In this document: in pieces, positions 43,746-56,289 of the stretch
Numbering within the stretch: position 1 is the stretch's first letter
Layout: the number at the start of each line of letters is the position of its first letter
Source: Perca fluviatilis
Lineage: Eukaryota; Chordata; Actinopteri; Perciformes; Percidae
DNA length: 64,000 bases
NCBI RefSeq assembly: GCF_010015445.1
Contig: NC_053116.1
Coordinates: forward strand, 43,775,707-43,839,706
Direction of reading: 5' to 3'
Notes under the pieces: generated by a model
The model's input: the letters and a program-made list of their open reading frames with translations, nothing else
The model's database searches: none
Told to the model about the DNA's origin: nothing
Program-made: the position numbers and the translations under genes

Positions 43746-45108
43746 TAGTGTGATGTCATGAGAGTTGTTTCTTTTCAGCAGGCGGGGTGTAGGGCAGAGA
43801 CCAGCCAAAACGTGGTTGCAAGCAAACAGAGGTTTTATTTTAAAGCAGTCTTTTCAGAAAATAGTCCAACGAAAAACAGTAACTCCAACTCAAAAACCTA
43901 ATGGAAGTAAAACTAAATGGTTTAGCAAAGTCCTGGTAGCTTAGGTTCTTTCCCCAAAAACTTTTCTCCTCTTCTCTCTGCCTCTGCTCTCTTTGTCTTC
44001 TCCCAGTGCATGAGCACCTGCTGTAATCAAAGGACTGAGGCATTTGGGGGCATTCTAGGACTTGTAGTTTGGGTGGTGGCCATTTTGTCACAGGGTAGCC
44101 ACTCCTGTAGAGGAAAATAGCGTCCCTCTACCACGCGTCCCCTTGTGATGTCACAGTAGGTAGGTAGAGGCTCAGAGATGGCGAGGATGATCATCAGAAC
44201 TCGTCGGTCGTACAGATCTGTTAAAGAAAGCCGCTGCACCACGTTGGTCATGTTGAACAGGGGGGTTTTGTTTACTGTAAGGTTCCCATACCAAGAAATC
44301 ACAAATTAGCAAATCAGCCGCTTCACCACCATCTTTATGGAAATATTTGCCTGTAAATCCTGTAAACATCTTGTGTACATCTAACTCTGCATGTTGAGTG
44401 ATCTTGCTGCTATCCCACACAGCTCGCAGCTCTGCAGCCTACAAACTGATCACAGGTCAGAGGTCACTCTGCATTACCAAACACTACTGTATCTGCTAAC
44501 AGGGAGGACACACACACACACAGAGACACACAGGCACACTCACATACACACACACAGACACACACACACACACACAGACACACTTGCACACACATACACA
44601 CAGATACACACACACACAGAGAGACACACACAGCCTCAGAGACGTGGACAGGTGAACAAGGAGGAAGATCACAGCTCTGAAGCATCATTCGTTCATTTCT
44701 AAAAAAGGAAAAGATCTCTACTTTTTGACAAACTACATGCTCCAGTTTTATGGAATATTTCTATGCACATACCAGCCTTTTTTCAGCATTTCAAGCATTT
44801 GTACATATAGCTTTGAACAGTAAAGCACTGTAACACGTATTTATTACTGTCAGCAGCACATTGACTGCTGCTGTATAAGAGATCCTCATAAGGAGGAAGT
44901 CAAAATAGAAATTAATATACTCTATTCAGTTCAGAATAAGCCAACATGTATACTCGTCATTTTGGCCTATATACCTGATAGGCAAATGATTTTTCCAGGG
45001 AACATCTTTGCATGAGAGTGCAGTAAGGAGGTTAATGAATAACGTAGAAAGTAAGTTCACCAACTGCACATCTGCAGTCAGATCCAGACGGAGAGGAACA
45101 GAGAAGAG
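43746..45108. other. No gene recognised; (AC)n-rich tract at 44508-44640
   Basis: Microsatellite acacacacagagacacac-type at 44508-44640. Minus-strand open frames at 44027-44420 have ordinary-looking amino-acid composition but no domain I recognise. Confidence 0.45.
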
Positions 45109-45482
45109 ATGAGGATGGAGAGACTTCTTCTGAGCATCATCATCACTTTCTTATAGATTTAATAAGTAGTTATTTCCATGTTTATGTACTGTATATTATG
45201 TAGCTGTATAAAACTTTGTTGATGTACAGTCCAACTTTGATGTAAAATGATCATTTGCATTAGTGAGTTCAAAGTAAAAATAGTTAGCTAAAGTACTATC
45301 TAAACAGTAGAAACAATATATTATATAAATATTAAATCTGCTATATGTGTGTCCCAACAGGGCTGAGTGCTGTCTCATCAGCTGCTGGACGTCGGTACAA
45401 TATTGTCTATGACAGGAAGAACTTTACTGAAGCCCAAAGATACTGCAGAGAGAAACACACAGACCTGGCCACTGTAGACAAT
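45109..45482 (+). pseudogene. C-type lectin-like gene, first exon(s), disrupted by a LINE
   Basis: A short reading MRMERLLLSIIITFL at 45109-45153 looks like a signal peptide (it meets a stop at 45154 unless spliced). A second exon, 45361-45482, follows acceptor gtcccaacag and reads LSAVSSAAGRRYNIVYDRKN then FTEAQRYCREKHTDLATVDN. This is the first half of a C-type lectin domain as in many teleost multi-exon lectins. A family A LINE tail begins exactly at attcaattca (45481). The calcium-binding half of the domain is not found, so it is at best a broken gene or a gene whose remaining exons lie beyond this window. Confidence 0.65.
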
Positions 45483-46976
45483 TCAATTCAATTCAATTTT
45501 ATTTATAGTATCAAATCATAACAAGAGTTATCTCAAGACACTTTACAGATAGAGTAGGTCTAGACCACACTCTATAATTTGCAAAGCCCCAACAATTCCA
45601 GTAATTCCCCCAAGAGCTAGCATTAGCAGTGGCTATTGCGACAGTGGCAAAGAAAAACTCCCTATTAGGAAGAAACCTCGGCAGACCCAGACTCTTCGGC
45701 ACTGTGTCTGACAGTGCCGGTCGGGGGTGTGATGAACAGTGGCGTAATAGTCACAATAGAGATAATGGAACAGTGACTGTGGTGGCAAATTTTATTTTAA
45801 CCATTTGTTTAATGATATTAACCATTCGTTTAAAGATTGTTTTAAACCTCCACAAAATCCTGCTCCTTCCTGTAGACTTTTAAAGCACCAGAGAGGGAAA
45901 CAGCTACAGCCGTCAACTATAGCCTAGAGAGTTATTTAGTTTTACTAGTTTGAAGCTTCTCACATTGTTGTCTTTTGCTTAGATAGAAGTGGAGAAGGCT
46001 GATGACTGTTTACGACAGTGAGAACTACGTAGGTTTCTGTCTCCTGAGATAAAACAGAGGTTTTCACTATATGATGTGTGGATATTTAGACTTTAGGTTA
46101 GAAAGACATTTTCAGTTGTGCTGCGTGTACCTTTGAAACTGTGTTTTCTCCATTTGCAAATGTAAATAAATACTCAAAGACCAAACTTTGGTTTAATTCT
46201 CAAACAGTCGTTATAAGTTTTCATTTTATCATGAATGACACTAAATGCTGCTGCTTCGAGGAAAACTTCCACGACATGACTACAATGGTAGTCGTAGTAG
46301 TTCATGTCATAGCCGGGCACAGCAGGGCGTTACGGGATGTAGTATGGCACAGCAGAGCGTGGGCGGACACAGTGGACGTGGCAGGACGTAACAGGACACA
46401 GCCGGACATTGGAGGGAATCACAGAGCGTAGCAGGGTGTAGCAGGTCCACAGCAACAGCTGCACCCAAGACCCAGATCTTGGTGTCACCCTAATCCAAGG
46501 CGATGTTCTGGGCGAAGAAGAAACATAAGGACTCCAGGGAATAAACTCCCCAGATTTCGGTTAGTAACAAGCATTTCTGGGACAGGATGTACATAAAAGG
46601 AAACAAATGAAAAAAGAGAGGAGAAAGCAGCTCATTGTGTCATAGGAAGGAAGGAACTTCCCCAGCAGTCTAGAATTATAATAGCATGACTAAGAGAGGC
46701 AGGTTAAAGAGAGGTGCCTGGTCGGGCTAGAACTCTCCCCAACCGGATCGGGCTGTACTGGCCTGCCTCCCTCTACTCTCACTATAATATTGATTATATG
46801 ATAGGTAAATCTGATGACTATCAAGAGAAGCAGAGAAAAGCAGGGGTGCTGTGTCTGCAGCTATACACCCTGCCCTGCCGGTCTAAGCGTACACTGCAAC
46901 TCCTCGCTCCCTAACTATAAGCTTTATCAAAGAGGAGGGTTTTTAGGTTAGTCTTAAATGTGGTGACAGTGTCATG
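45483..46976 (-). mobile_element. LINE family A copy A3, 3' part
   Basis: Antisense 3' UTR (45483-45778, continued 46277-46920) and the last codons of RT (46920-46976). Interrupted by a 498-bp insertion. It is joined head-to-head to copy A4. Confidence 0.75.
45779..46276 (+). mobile_element. Candidate solo LTR (498 bp)
   Basis: It splits copy A3 and is flanked by tgact on both sides (45774-45778 and 46277-46281). It starts gtggtgg, ends ccacgaca, and contains AATAAA at 46165-46170. A 5-bp duplication, TG/CA-like ends and a poly(A) signal suit a solo LTR; no related copy is present to confirm it. Confidence 0.4.
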
Positions 46977-46979
46977 TGT

Positions 46980-49900
46980 AGTCCTTCAATCAGACAAAGT
47001 ACTTATCATAGGTGATTTTAATATCCATGTGGACGTTGACAGCAATAGCCTTAGTACTGCTTTCAACAAATTGATGATTTAATAGTATTTCCGCAGAATC
47101 CTTTATTATCAGACCATTTTTTAATGACTTTTGAATTCTTACTACCCGACTATACGAAATAAGATAAAAGCTTCTACACTAGATGCCTATCTGACAGTGC
47201 TATAGCTAAATTTAAGGAAGATATTCCAACAGCATTTAACTAAATGTCATGCCTTAATATAACAGAGGACCTTTATGTTAACTTTAGTCCATCCCAAATT
47301 GATAATTTTGTAGATGCTGCTACGGCCTGCCTACGGACTACTTTGAACTTGGTTGCTCCTGTCAAAAAGAAGATGATGAAGCAAAGGAAACTAGCACCTT
47401 GGTATAACTCCCAAACTCGCAAATTAAAACAAATCTCACGAAAACTTGAAAGTAAATGTCGTTCCACCAAACTGGAAGTATCTTGTGTAGATTGGCAAGA
47501 TAGTCTGAAAAATTATAGGAAGGCCCTCAGAAATGCCAGATCAGACTATTACTCAACACTAATAGAAGAAAATAAGCACAACCCAAGGTTTCTTTTCAGC
47601 ACTGTAGCCAGGCTGACAGAGAGTCACAGCTCTACTGAGCCATCTATTCCTGTAGCTCTGAGTAGTGATGACTTCATGACCGTCTTTAATGATAAAATTA
47701 TAACAATTAGAGATAAAATTCATCACCTTTAGCCCACAGCTTCTAACGGCTCACCATTGGGCGCAGGAGGGCTGGAGAGAACGATAAGACCTGATACATA
47801 CTTAGACTGTTTTTATTCTACAGACCTTCAACAATTAATGTTAAAGGTCTCTTCAGCTAAGCCAACTACCTGTCTCTTAGACCCCATTCCAACGAGGCTA
47901 CTTAAAGAAGTACTACCCGTGGTTAACACCACATTACTAGATACAATCAATATGTCTTTATTAACAGGTTATGTACCACAGTCATTTAAAGTAGCTGTGA
48001 TAAAACCTATTCGGAAAAAGAGACGGCACTGGTGAAAATTACTAACGACCTTCTAACTGCTGCTGACAAAGGACTTGTCTCCGTACTTCTTTTACTAGAT
48101 CTTAGTGCTGCATTTGACACTATTGACCATACAATCCTGTTACAGAGATTGGAATGCTTAGTTGGCATTCAAGGAATCGTACTAAGCTGGTTTAAGTCCT
48201 ATTTCTCTGATCGCTCTCAATTTGTTAATGTTAATTATAAATCCACCAAGTATGCTAAAGTTAGCCATGGCGTTCCACAAGGCTCAGTGCTTGGACCAAT
48301 TCTATTCTCCTTATATATGCTTCCTCTTGGTAATATTATTAGGAAACACTCTATTAACTTTCACTGTTATGCAGAAGACACAATTATACTTGTCAATCAA
48401 ACCAGACAAAACCAGTCAGTTAACTAAACTTCAAGCATGCATTAAAGATATAAAATCCTGGATGACCTTCAATTTTCTGATGTTAAACTCTAACAAAACT
48501 GAAGTTATTGTGCTGGGCCCTAAACACCTCCGAACCTCATTATCTAAAGCTATAGCTACTCTGGATGGTATTGCCTTGGCCTCCAGCACTACTGTCAGAA
48601 ATTTAAGAGTTATTTTTGATAAGGATATATCCTTTAACACCCATATAAAACAAACCTCAAGAACTGCCTTTTTCCATCTTCGTAACATTGCCAACATTAG
48701 GAATATCCTGTCTCAAAATGATGCTGAAAAACTAGTCCATGCATTTGTTACTTCCAGGCTGGACTATTGTAATTCCCTACTGTCAGGTTGCTCAAATAAG
48801 TCCCTTAAGACTCTCCAGCTGATCCAGAATGCTGCAGCGCGTGTTCTGACAAGAACTAAGAAAAGAGATCATATTTCTCCTGTATTAGCCTCTCTGCATT
48901 GGCTTCTTGTAAAATCCAGGATTGAATTTAAAATCCTCCTCCTGACCTACAAAGCTCTAAATGGTCGAGCACCATCATATCTAGAAGAGCTTCTACTTTA
49001 TTGCCCCACTAGACCACTACACTCCCAGAATGCAGAGTTACTTGTTGTACCTGGAGTCTCTAAAAGTAGAATGGGAGCCAGAGCCTTCAGCTACCAGGCT
49101 CCACTCCTGTGGAACCAGCTCCCAATTTGGGTTCAGGGGGCAGACACCGTCACCACATTTAAGAATGAAGTGAAAACCATCCTCTTTGATAAAGCTTATA
49201 GTTAGGGAGGAGGAGTTGCAGTGTCCGCCTAACCAGGCCCACCTGCTTCTCTTCATAGTCGTCAGATTAATAATATAACAAAAGTAGAGGGAGGCAGGCC
49301 AGTACAGCCCGATCCGGCAGGGGAGAGTTCTAAGCCCGAACAGGCTCCTCTCCTTAAACTGCCTGTCTCTCTTAGTTATGCTCTTAGTTATGCTGTTATA
49401 GTTTTAGACTGCCGGGGGACTTCCATCCTTCCTTCCCTCCTTTGACTGCTCTCTCCTCTCACTTTCCATTTATCCCGTCCTACGGGATGCTTGTTACTAA
49501 TCTGGTTCTGAGGAGTTTACTCCCCGGAGTCCTGTGCTTTGATTTTTTTCTCACCCAGCATATTACCTTGGAGTACATTGGCACCAAGATCTTGGTTGCA
49601 GCTGTCGCCATGGTCCTGCTGCACTCCCTACCAAGCTCTGCGGTGCCCTGCAGTGTCATGCTGCATCCTGCTGAACCCTGCAGCTTCCTGCTACGTCCAT
49701 CCATGCTCTGCTGTGCCGTTCTACATCCTGTAATGCCCTGCAGCGCCCTGATATGACATGAACTAATACGACTATCATTTGAAGTCACTATTCCATTATC
49801 TTTAAAGTGACTATTATTGCCACTGTTCATCACATCCCCAACCGGCACCATCAAACACCGCCTACCAAGAGCCTGGGTCTGTCCGAGGTTTCTTCCTAAT

Positions 49901-50068
49901 AGGGAGTTTTTCCTCACTACTGTCGCATTGCTTGCTCTTGGGGGAATTATTAGAATTGTTGGGGCTTTGTAAATTATAAAGTGTGGTCTAGACCTACTCT
50001 ATCTGTAAAGTGTCTCGAGATAACTCTTGTTTTGATTTGATACTATAAATAAAATAAATTGAATTGAA
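46980..50068 (+). mobile_element. LINE family A copy A4, 5'-truncated
   Basis: Starts inside the endonuclease and runs through RT to the 3' UTR and the (ATTGA)n tail at 50068. It carries an internal deletion in RT and several frameshifts. Confidence 0.85.
46992..49205 (+). pseudogene. LINE ORF2 (copy A4), internally deleted
   Basis: Pieces: end of endonuclease ([14 protein letters not shown], about 46992-47080), linker (47244-47732), RT N-terminal (47757-48030), RT core (48032-48420) and C-terminal domain (48222-49205, ending KTILFDKAYS). The RT N-terminal piece jumps from IKPIRKK to [12 protein letters not shown], so about 60 residues including the NYRPISNLP motif are missing. The polymerase motif reads YAED instead of YADD, and a frameshift follows at once. 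Confidence 0.85.
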
Positions 50069-50924
50069 TGAGGAGTTGCAGCATCCACCTAACCCGGCCC
50101 AACGGCTTCTCTTGATAGTCATCAGATTCATCTATCATATAATCAATAATATAGTGAGAGTAGAGGGAGGCAGGCCAGTACAGCCTGAGCCGGTTGGGGA
50201 GAGTTCTCACCCGACCAGGGTCCTCTCCTTAACCTGCCTGTCTTAGTTATGCTATTATAATTCTAGACCGCTGGGGAAGTTCCTTCCTTCCTTTGACACA
50301 CTGAGCTGCTCTCTCACCTCTGTTTTCATGTTTCCTTTTGTATGCATCCTTGTCCCAGAAATGCTTGTTACTAACCTAGCTCTGGGGAGTTTACTCCCCG
50401 GAGTCCTTATGTTTATCCTTCGCCTAGAATATTGCCTTGGATTAGCGTGGCACCAAGAGCTGGGTCCTGGGTGAAGCTGTCGCTGTGGACCTGCTACACC
50501 CTGCTATGCTGTGGACCTGCAACACCCTGCTACGCTCTGCGATTCCCTGCAATGTCCAGCTACGTCCTGCTGCGTCCTGCCGCATCCACTGCATCCACCC
50601 ATGCTCTGCTGTGCCACGTTACATCCTGTAACGCCCTGCTGTGCCCTGCTATGACATGAACTACAATGACTACCACTGTAGTCACTGCCGCCAGACACTG
50701 CCTATCAAGAGTCTGGGTCTGCCGAGGTTTCTTCCTAAAAGGGAGTTTTTCTTTGCCACTGTCGCAATAGCCACTGCTAATGCTTGCTCTTGAGGGAATT
50801 ACTGGAATTGTTGGGGCTTTGGAAATTATAGAGTGTGGTCTAGACCTACTCTATCTGTAAAGTGTCTCGAGATATCTCTTGTTATGTTTCGATACTTTAA
50901 ATAAAATTGAATTGAATTGAATTG
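50069..50924 (+). mobile_element. LINE family A copy A5, 3' UTR only
   Basis: Repeats the 3' UTR of A4 (aggagttgcagcatccacct to ttgaattgaattg). Contains the ccctgctatgctgtggacct tandem-like tract at 50490-50650. Confidence 0.8.
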
Positions 50925-50929
50925 CCTCC

Positions 50930-51076
50930 CGAACCCAGATTGGGAGCTGGTTCCACAGGAGTGAAGCCTGGTAGCTGAAGGCTCTGGCTCCCATTCTACT
51001 TTTAGAGAGTCTAGGAACCACTAGTAGTTCTGAGTTCTGGGAGCGAAGTGCTCTATTGGGACAATAAGGTACTAAA
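50930..51076 (-). pseudogene. LINE family A RT C-terminal fragment
   Basis: The minus-strand reading includes NRALRSQNSELLVVPRLSKS and MGARAFSYQASLLWNQLPIW. Truncated on both sides. Confidence 0.8.
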
Positions 51077-51300
51077 GGTGCTGACACACCAAGGAGATTA
51101 TCGGCCATTGGAGAGTCTGGCAAGGTCAGTGACTTGAATCTGTTCGGTGTGTCCCGTGCCGTCGTCAGTCTGGGGGGCTGTCTGTGTTCATTTTGGCCAA
51201 CCTGACATGTTCAGTCGGCAGCAGGGCAGTCAGGACTCACCCGGAAATGGCGAGTGGAATGAGGTGACTAGAGTCTCTCAAAATCTGATGAAAATCTTTG
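51077..51300. mobile_element. Probable DNA transposon terminus
   Basis: ggtgctgacacaccaaggag, followed by ggtgtgtcccgtgccgtcgt and cattttggccaacctgacat, looks like one end of a dispersed teleost DNA transposon. The partner end was not found. Confidence 0.35.
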
Positions 51301-51466
51301 TTGAGCTGAAATGAAGACAGATTCTACGGAGCCCCGGAGGTGACATGGAGGGGAAAAAAAATCGGAGGGAGAAAAAAAAAAACAAAAAAAAAAAGACATG
51401 TACTGGTGGCAAACACTAACTCAAGATCTCGAGTTTGCGAAAAAAAATTATTTGCTAAATGACATC

Positions 51467-54065
51467 AGCTGAAGACTCCGGAAGTGACGTAGTAATTACC
51501 ACTCAGCGGATAGAAAAGATTGCTGCACGTAAAAAAATAAAACAAATTGCTGCACGTTGTATGTGAGAATTTATACAATAAAAATACCAATAATGAAAAA
51601 ATAGTGTTTTATGCTAAGCACTTTGATTTGCCTTGTCGCAGAAAAATACTAGGCCTATATAAACAAACTACAGTTGAGTGTTTAGAACTACAGCCTAATG
51701 GCTTGGTGGACTAATGGGCATTTGTTTTGACTTGTAGGCTACTGTTGTGAAAAACAAAAATTAAACTACTTACAAAGAGAAGCATTTTTCATTTTATTTT
51801 CCATGCATATGTTATTTAAAAACGCAATTTAAAAACCAATTTTGCAGTTGATGAATGTTAATAGGAAAGACTAAAGGGGAAAAAAAACATGAGTATATTT
51901 ATGTGTGGGACTTAATTTGATTTAACATCAAACTGCATTATTAGTTGTTTTAAATAACTGACTTTTTAAAAATAATTTATGGTAGGCCTATCATATTAAT
52001 TATTATTCAGAAGATGATCCTCATATCAATCAGCATGGTTACAGCTTGTAGCTATAACCTTTGAGACTACCTTTTCAAAATTAAGAAGGGGCTAGTTTTA
52101 GGAACATTTTAAGCAGATTTTTGCTGAGGTTTTTGTTCACAGAGATGTATAGCTTTGTATGGGTATGTGTACACAAACATGTGTTTTGGCATTTTTGGCA
52201 CACTTCTACTGCAGCCTACTGCACACAGACACAAGTACGTTTGCATATTCTGCTAAAATAGAGACCAGAATGTGGTGCCAAACCAACAATCTCATTCAAC
52301 CATTTCACAAAATGAGGAGTTTCATTCATTCATTCATTCATTTCATTTATTTGTATAGCACAAGTAAACACAACAGAAGTTGACCACTGCTTCACATAAC
52401 AAGAGTCAGGAAAGAGAATAAAACATCCTTCAGACAGCAGAAAACATAAATAAAAATAAGAATTTAGAGAAATGCACGCTCCAAGAGATAAAACTTTAGC
52501 TTGAGTTTAAACTCCTATAAAGAGGACAGCGATCTCAAGGAGACGGGGAGGCTATTTCACAGCCTAGGACCAACAGCAGTGAAGGCACGGTCTCCTCTTG
52601 ACTTTAGACGCGAGCGTGGCTTGGACAGATTATAGTTGCTCGTGGAGTTGGTCGTGACATGGGTCAGAGGGTATCCAAGGGTCATAAATGATGAACCAAT
52701 CAATCGGCTCTGCTCCTATAGCACCTTGGTGTGTATATATAACACCTTTGGCTGGAAGGCCCGTGTTGAAAGTGTGTCTTATCATTTAGAGCAGACACTC
52801 ACAGTGAATCAGAGGGTTTATGTTATACAAGGCTGCATTACAGAGCATTTTAATATGTCAGCAATATCTAAAAACATCTCATTTAAAGCTTACTTGTAAG
52901 GGGAGCACAGAGAATATGGTCTGATCAATATTTATTCTCCATGCCAAGTAGCTCTTATCCTCTGGCAGAAGAAATGGGTACCCTAATGTAAACTAAATAA
53001 TTCTAAACTATAGCCCTAATTTGGAACTACCTCAATTAAAACTTTAAATAATGTTGCTTGAGGCTGCAGGGAATAGCTTCATGATATGATGCATATAGGG
53101 TTGTGTGTTGCTCACTGTTTGTGAAAGATGAGCAATAGATTGTGGCTGTGTGATGTGCTTCAATCTGACTACATATCACTTTGTTTATTTTTTTTATCGT
53201 AAGTATGTCATCTGTATGCTGATAAAACAATATGTCAAGTATTATTTGTGAAGCATTTGAACTCAAGGCAAATATCCCTCTGGGGACAATAAAGTAGGCC
53301 TATAGCTTGCAAAATGGTCCCTATGATATGTGAAAATGAAAACCTTGTCGTAGGACTATAGCAAACACATCGTTGGAAAGGTCTCAACCTGGAGAGTAAC
53401 ATATGTCAGTCTGGAGAGGATACATTACTCCTGCTTTGAAATATTGACCTCTGAACCTTGAACCCAGTCCATGTTTGAAGGCTTGTCATTTAGCAACAGA
53501 AGGTGCTACACACATAAGACCAGCTGTTCTAGAAAGCTCTGGACCTCGGCTATCATGTAGATATGGTCTCCAAAGTTTATCCCCTGTAAGCACTGTCAAA
53601 TATGGTAATAAGCTATTTTCACCTATTTAATTATTCTATTTTTAAAATCTGATGACACCAGTGTGTTCCCCATCCCCAAAAACCCCAGGGTGTATCCAAA
53701 ATTCTACACTACCAACTTCTACTTATGAGAAATATACCAATATATTTAAAAACTACAACTCCCACTATAGACGCGGCCCAGAATCTGTTACAAAGCTGGT
53801 TCACTTGTAGTTCTTCCGGGGTGGGTGGGAGGACGTGTTCGGCTTCATTCCATTTCAGATTGATGCCGCCCGCCGGCCGGCCGAGCACACAGTACATGAG
53901 ACAAATACATGAAACTGTATTTTATTATTGATGCTATCTTTATTGTTTAACTCCTCAAATACAACGTTAGACAAAAACATCAATATTACGAATATTATGT
54001 ATTTGTATCTTTTCTATCCGCCGAGCGGTAATTACGACGTCACTTCCGGAGTCTTCAGCTGATAT
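51467..54065. mobile_element. 2.6-kb element bounded by about 58-bp terminal inverted repeats
   Basis: 51467-51527 (atcagctgaagactccggaa, gtgacgt, gtaattacc, gcggatagaaaaga) is matched in reverse at 54008-54065 (tcttttctatccgc, ggtaattac, gacgtcacttccggagtct). Between the arms no transposase-like ORF is visible, and part of the interior is another LINE tail (52320-52660). Target duplications are not clear. Confidence 0.65.
52320..52660 (-). mobile_element. 3' end of a further LINE family
   Basis: (attc)n followed by tttcatttatttgtatagca at 52320-52362 is, in reverse, a LINE 3' end of the kind ending tgctatacaaataaa. Upstream minus-strand codons resemble the RT C-terminus (in reverse of ggtctcctcttgactttaga). 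Truncated. Confidence 0.5.
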
Positions 54066-54069
54066 TTTT

Positions 54070-55306
54070 AAAACGTTATTACGATGCATAACTTACTGGA
54101 ACAAAACTGAGGAACGTGTTGTTGCTTGTGACAAAACTACTGATTATATATATTTATTACATGGCTTGCTTATATTCTAATGTACAATGCGGTCTGTTAT
54201 TTTCTTGATAACAGACCATTGCTAAGTATAACACACCGTTGCCATGCATAGCAGAGCGTTGCCATGGACGCAGTTCTGTTCCCTCTGGAGGAGAGCTATC
54301 AATAAATCCGCTGGAAGAAGATTGGCGTCGGGGTCCTGATCACCCTGTCGTTGTTGTGGTCGCTATAACAACGCTCTACATGATCCCTAACGTACATTGA
54401 AGTGATACTGGCGTTAAAGACCCGCTGATCGCTGTCTGATTCTGTGAATGAATGCCCGCATTGCATCTTGGGACATCGGCTTTGAATGCGCCCAGCTCGG
54501 CTCATTTCGTAGCCTACCGTTCTGTCTTATTTACTGTAATATTTACCGGTAATAAGACCGAAATAATATTATTAAAATAAAGAAATGCATACCATGATAA
54601 CAGCTAAATACATGTTGACAGATGTAGCGTTATAGTTTTCAAAATATCAATAAACAACAAAGCAATCCAGCTTCCCTGGCCGAAATAGACCGAAATAAAA
54701 ACATTAAAAGAAATACATAGAAACCGTGATAAGATCTGGTGAATAAATGTTGATTAAAACAGCGATTATTGGGCTAAAAATACCAATAATATCAAAGCTG
54801 TATCCAGCTTCTCTGCTGCAGCCCGACTGGCAGAAAGTTTCGTGCTGTGATTACGTAAGATGCTTCTCATTGAAATACATTAGTATAAAAAACGTGACCC
54901 CAACACGTAAATCTTCAAAATAACGTGAGGGTATCACGTTCTAATAGATTTAATTTCGTAATGCCATCACGAACTGACGTGAGACTGGGTTGATTTTAGT
55001 ACAATATGAGATCGTGTTCTGAACGGCTGCCATGACAGTCTGGCTTTGAATTTCCGGAGAAAACAAACCCATGTGACGCGTTCGTCCAATCAGCTGCCAG
55101 TTTTCATTTCCTGGGCAACAATACAGAGTAGCGCCGCCTGCTGTTATAGAGATGTATTACGTCTTGTCTTGTCTCGTCTCTTTGGTGTGTTCTGTGGCAC
55201 TTTTAGGACCAACACAGGGAGACTGATCATTTCAACTGGCTTTTCTGTCAACGGTCGGCCGTCTGGTAGAATGTAAGCAGCTTAAGAGATATACTAGGTA
55301 TGATGG
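54070..55306. other. No gene recognised
   Basis: A stretch at 54890-54985 (acgtgaccccaacacgtaaa, cttcaaaataacgtgagg) has a repeat-like appearance. No exon could be supported. Confidence 0.4.
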
Positions 55307-55725
55307 CTAGTCCAGCCTGAAAGTAACGAATGCATGGACTAGTTTTTCAGCATCATTTTGCGACAGGATGTTCCTAATTTTGGCAATGTTACAGAGTTGG
55401 AAAAAGGCTGTTCTTGAGGTTTGTTTTAGGTGGGCGTTAAAGGATATATCCTGATCAAAAATAACTCCTAGATTCCTGACAGTAGAAGTGGAGGCCAGGG
55501 CAATACCATCTAGGGTAGCTATATCTTTAAATAATGAAGTTCGGAGGTGCTTGGGTCCCAGCACAATAACTTCAGTTTTGTTGGAGTTTAACATCAGAAA
55601 ATTGTATGTCATCCAGGATTTTATATCTTTAATGCAAGCTTGAAGTTTAGCTAACTGACCGCTTTCGTCTGGCTTAATTGACAGATATAATTGGGTGTCG
55701 TCTGCATAACAGTGAAAGTCTTTCC
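55307..55725 (-). pseudogene. LINE family A RT fragment, copy A6
   Basis: The minus-strand reading starts with FHCYADDTQLYLSIKPDESG and continues WMTYNFLMLNSNKTEVIVLG to EKLVHAFVTFRLD. It keeps an intact YADD and one open frame of 139 codons. Its sequence across 55600-55625 shows the unduplicated gtcatcc target of the nested insertion at 40854. Confidence 0.85.
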
Positions 55726-55974
55726 TAACCACAGACTGTTATTGTTGATAGCTAACCTTAGCTACATTAACATAGTCATAATTAAGGATGCTACCTGATA
55801 AATCCAGTCTTTCTACTACATTGTCTATGTCCTGATAACTGAATCAGAAGAATCAGTCCCTCTTTCATTGATTTGCATGTCGCTCACATATGCTCAACAC
55901 AGTTCAACTCTTGCAGCGGGCGTACACGAACGCGACAGTTTCAAGGGTTTGCACCCGCTTGTCATGGTTCCTGT
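55726..55974. other. No gene recognised
   Basis: Nothing was seen. Confidence 0.4.
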
Positions 55975-56106
55975 CCGATTGCCCGCCCCCCTTACCTGCC
56001 TGCCCCGTACCTGCCCCTACCTGCCTGCCCCCTACCTTCACGCACCCTACCTGCCCGCCCCCCTACCTGCCTGCCCCCTACCTGCCCACTCCCCTACCTG
56101 CCAGAC
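55975..56106. repeat. Minisatellite of ctacctgcctgccccc units
   Basis: About nine imperfect 12-19-bp units. Proline-rich readings are artefacts. Confidence 0.85.
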
Positions 56107-56289
56107 CTCCAACTGGTCACGTGACATCAGCTACAGAGCTCCGTGCTACAGAGTGGCGGTTGCTAGATGTTTAAACTGCTGTAGACCTTCGTGCCGTGGG
56201 CTACGGTGAAGAAGAAAATGTTAATGTGAGATAACTTATAATCGTTGGATTTCGGTTTAGTTCTTTTGACAGGCTTAAGTGTTCATTAC

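Noticed and set aside
44027..44420. Minus-strand open frames as exons of a host gene
   Set aside because: Composition looks protein-like (for example TNVVQRLSLTDLYDRRVL) and there is a possible acceptor at about 44279, but no family could be named and no partner exon was found.
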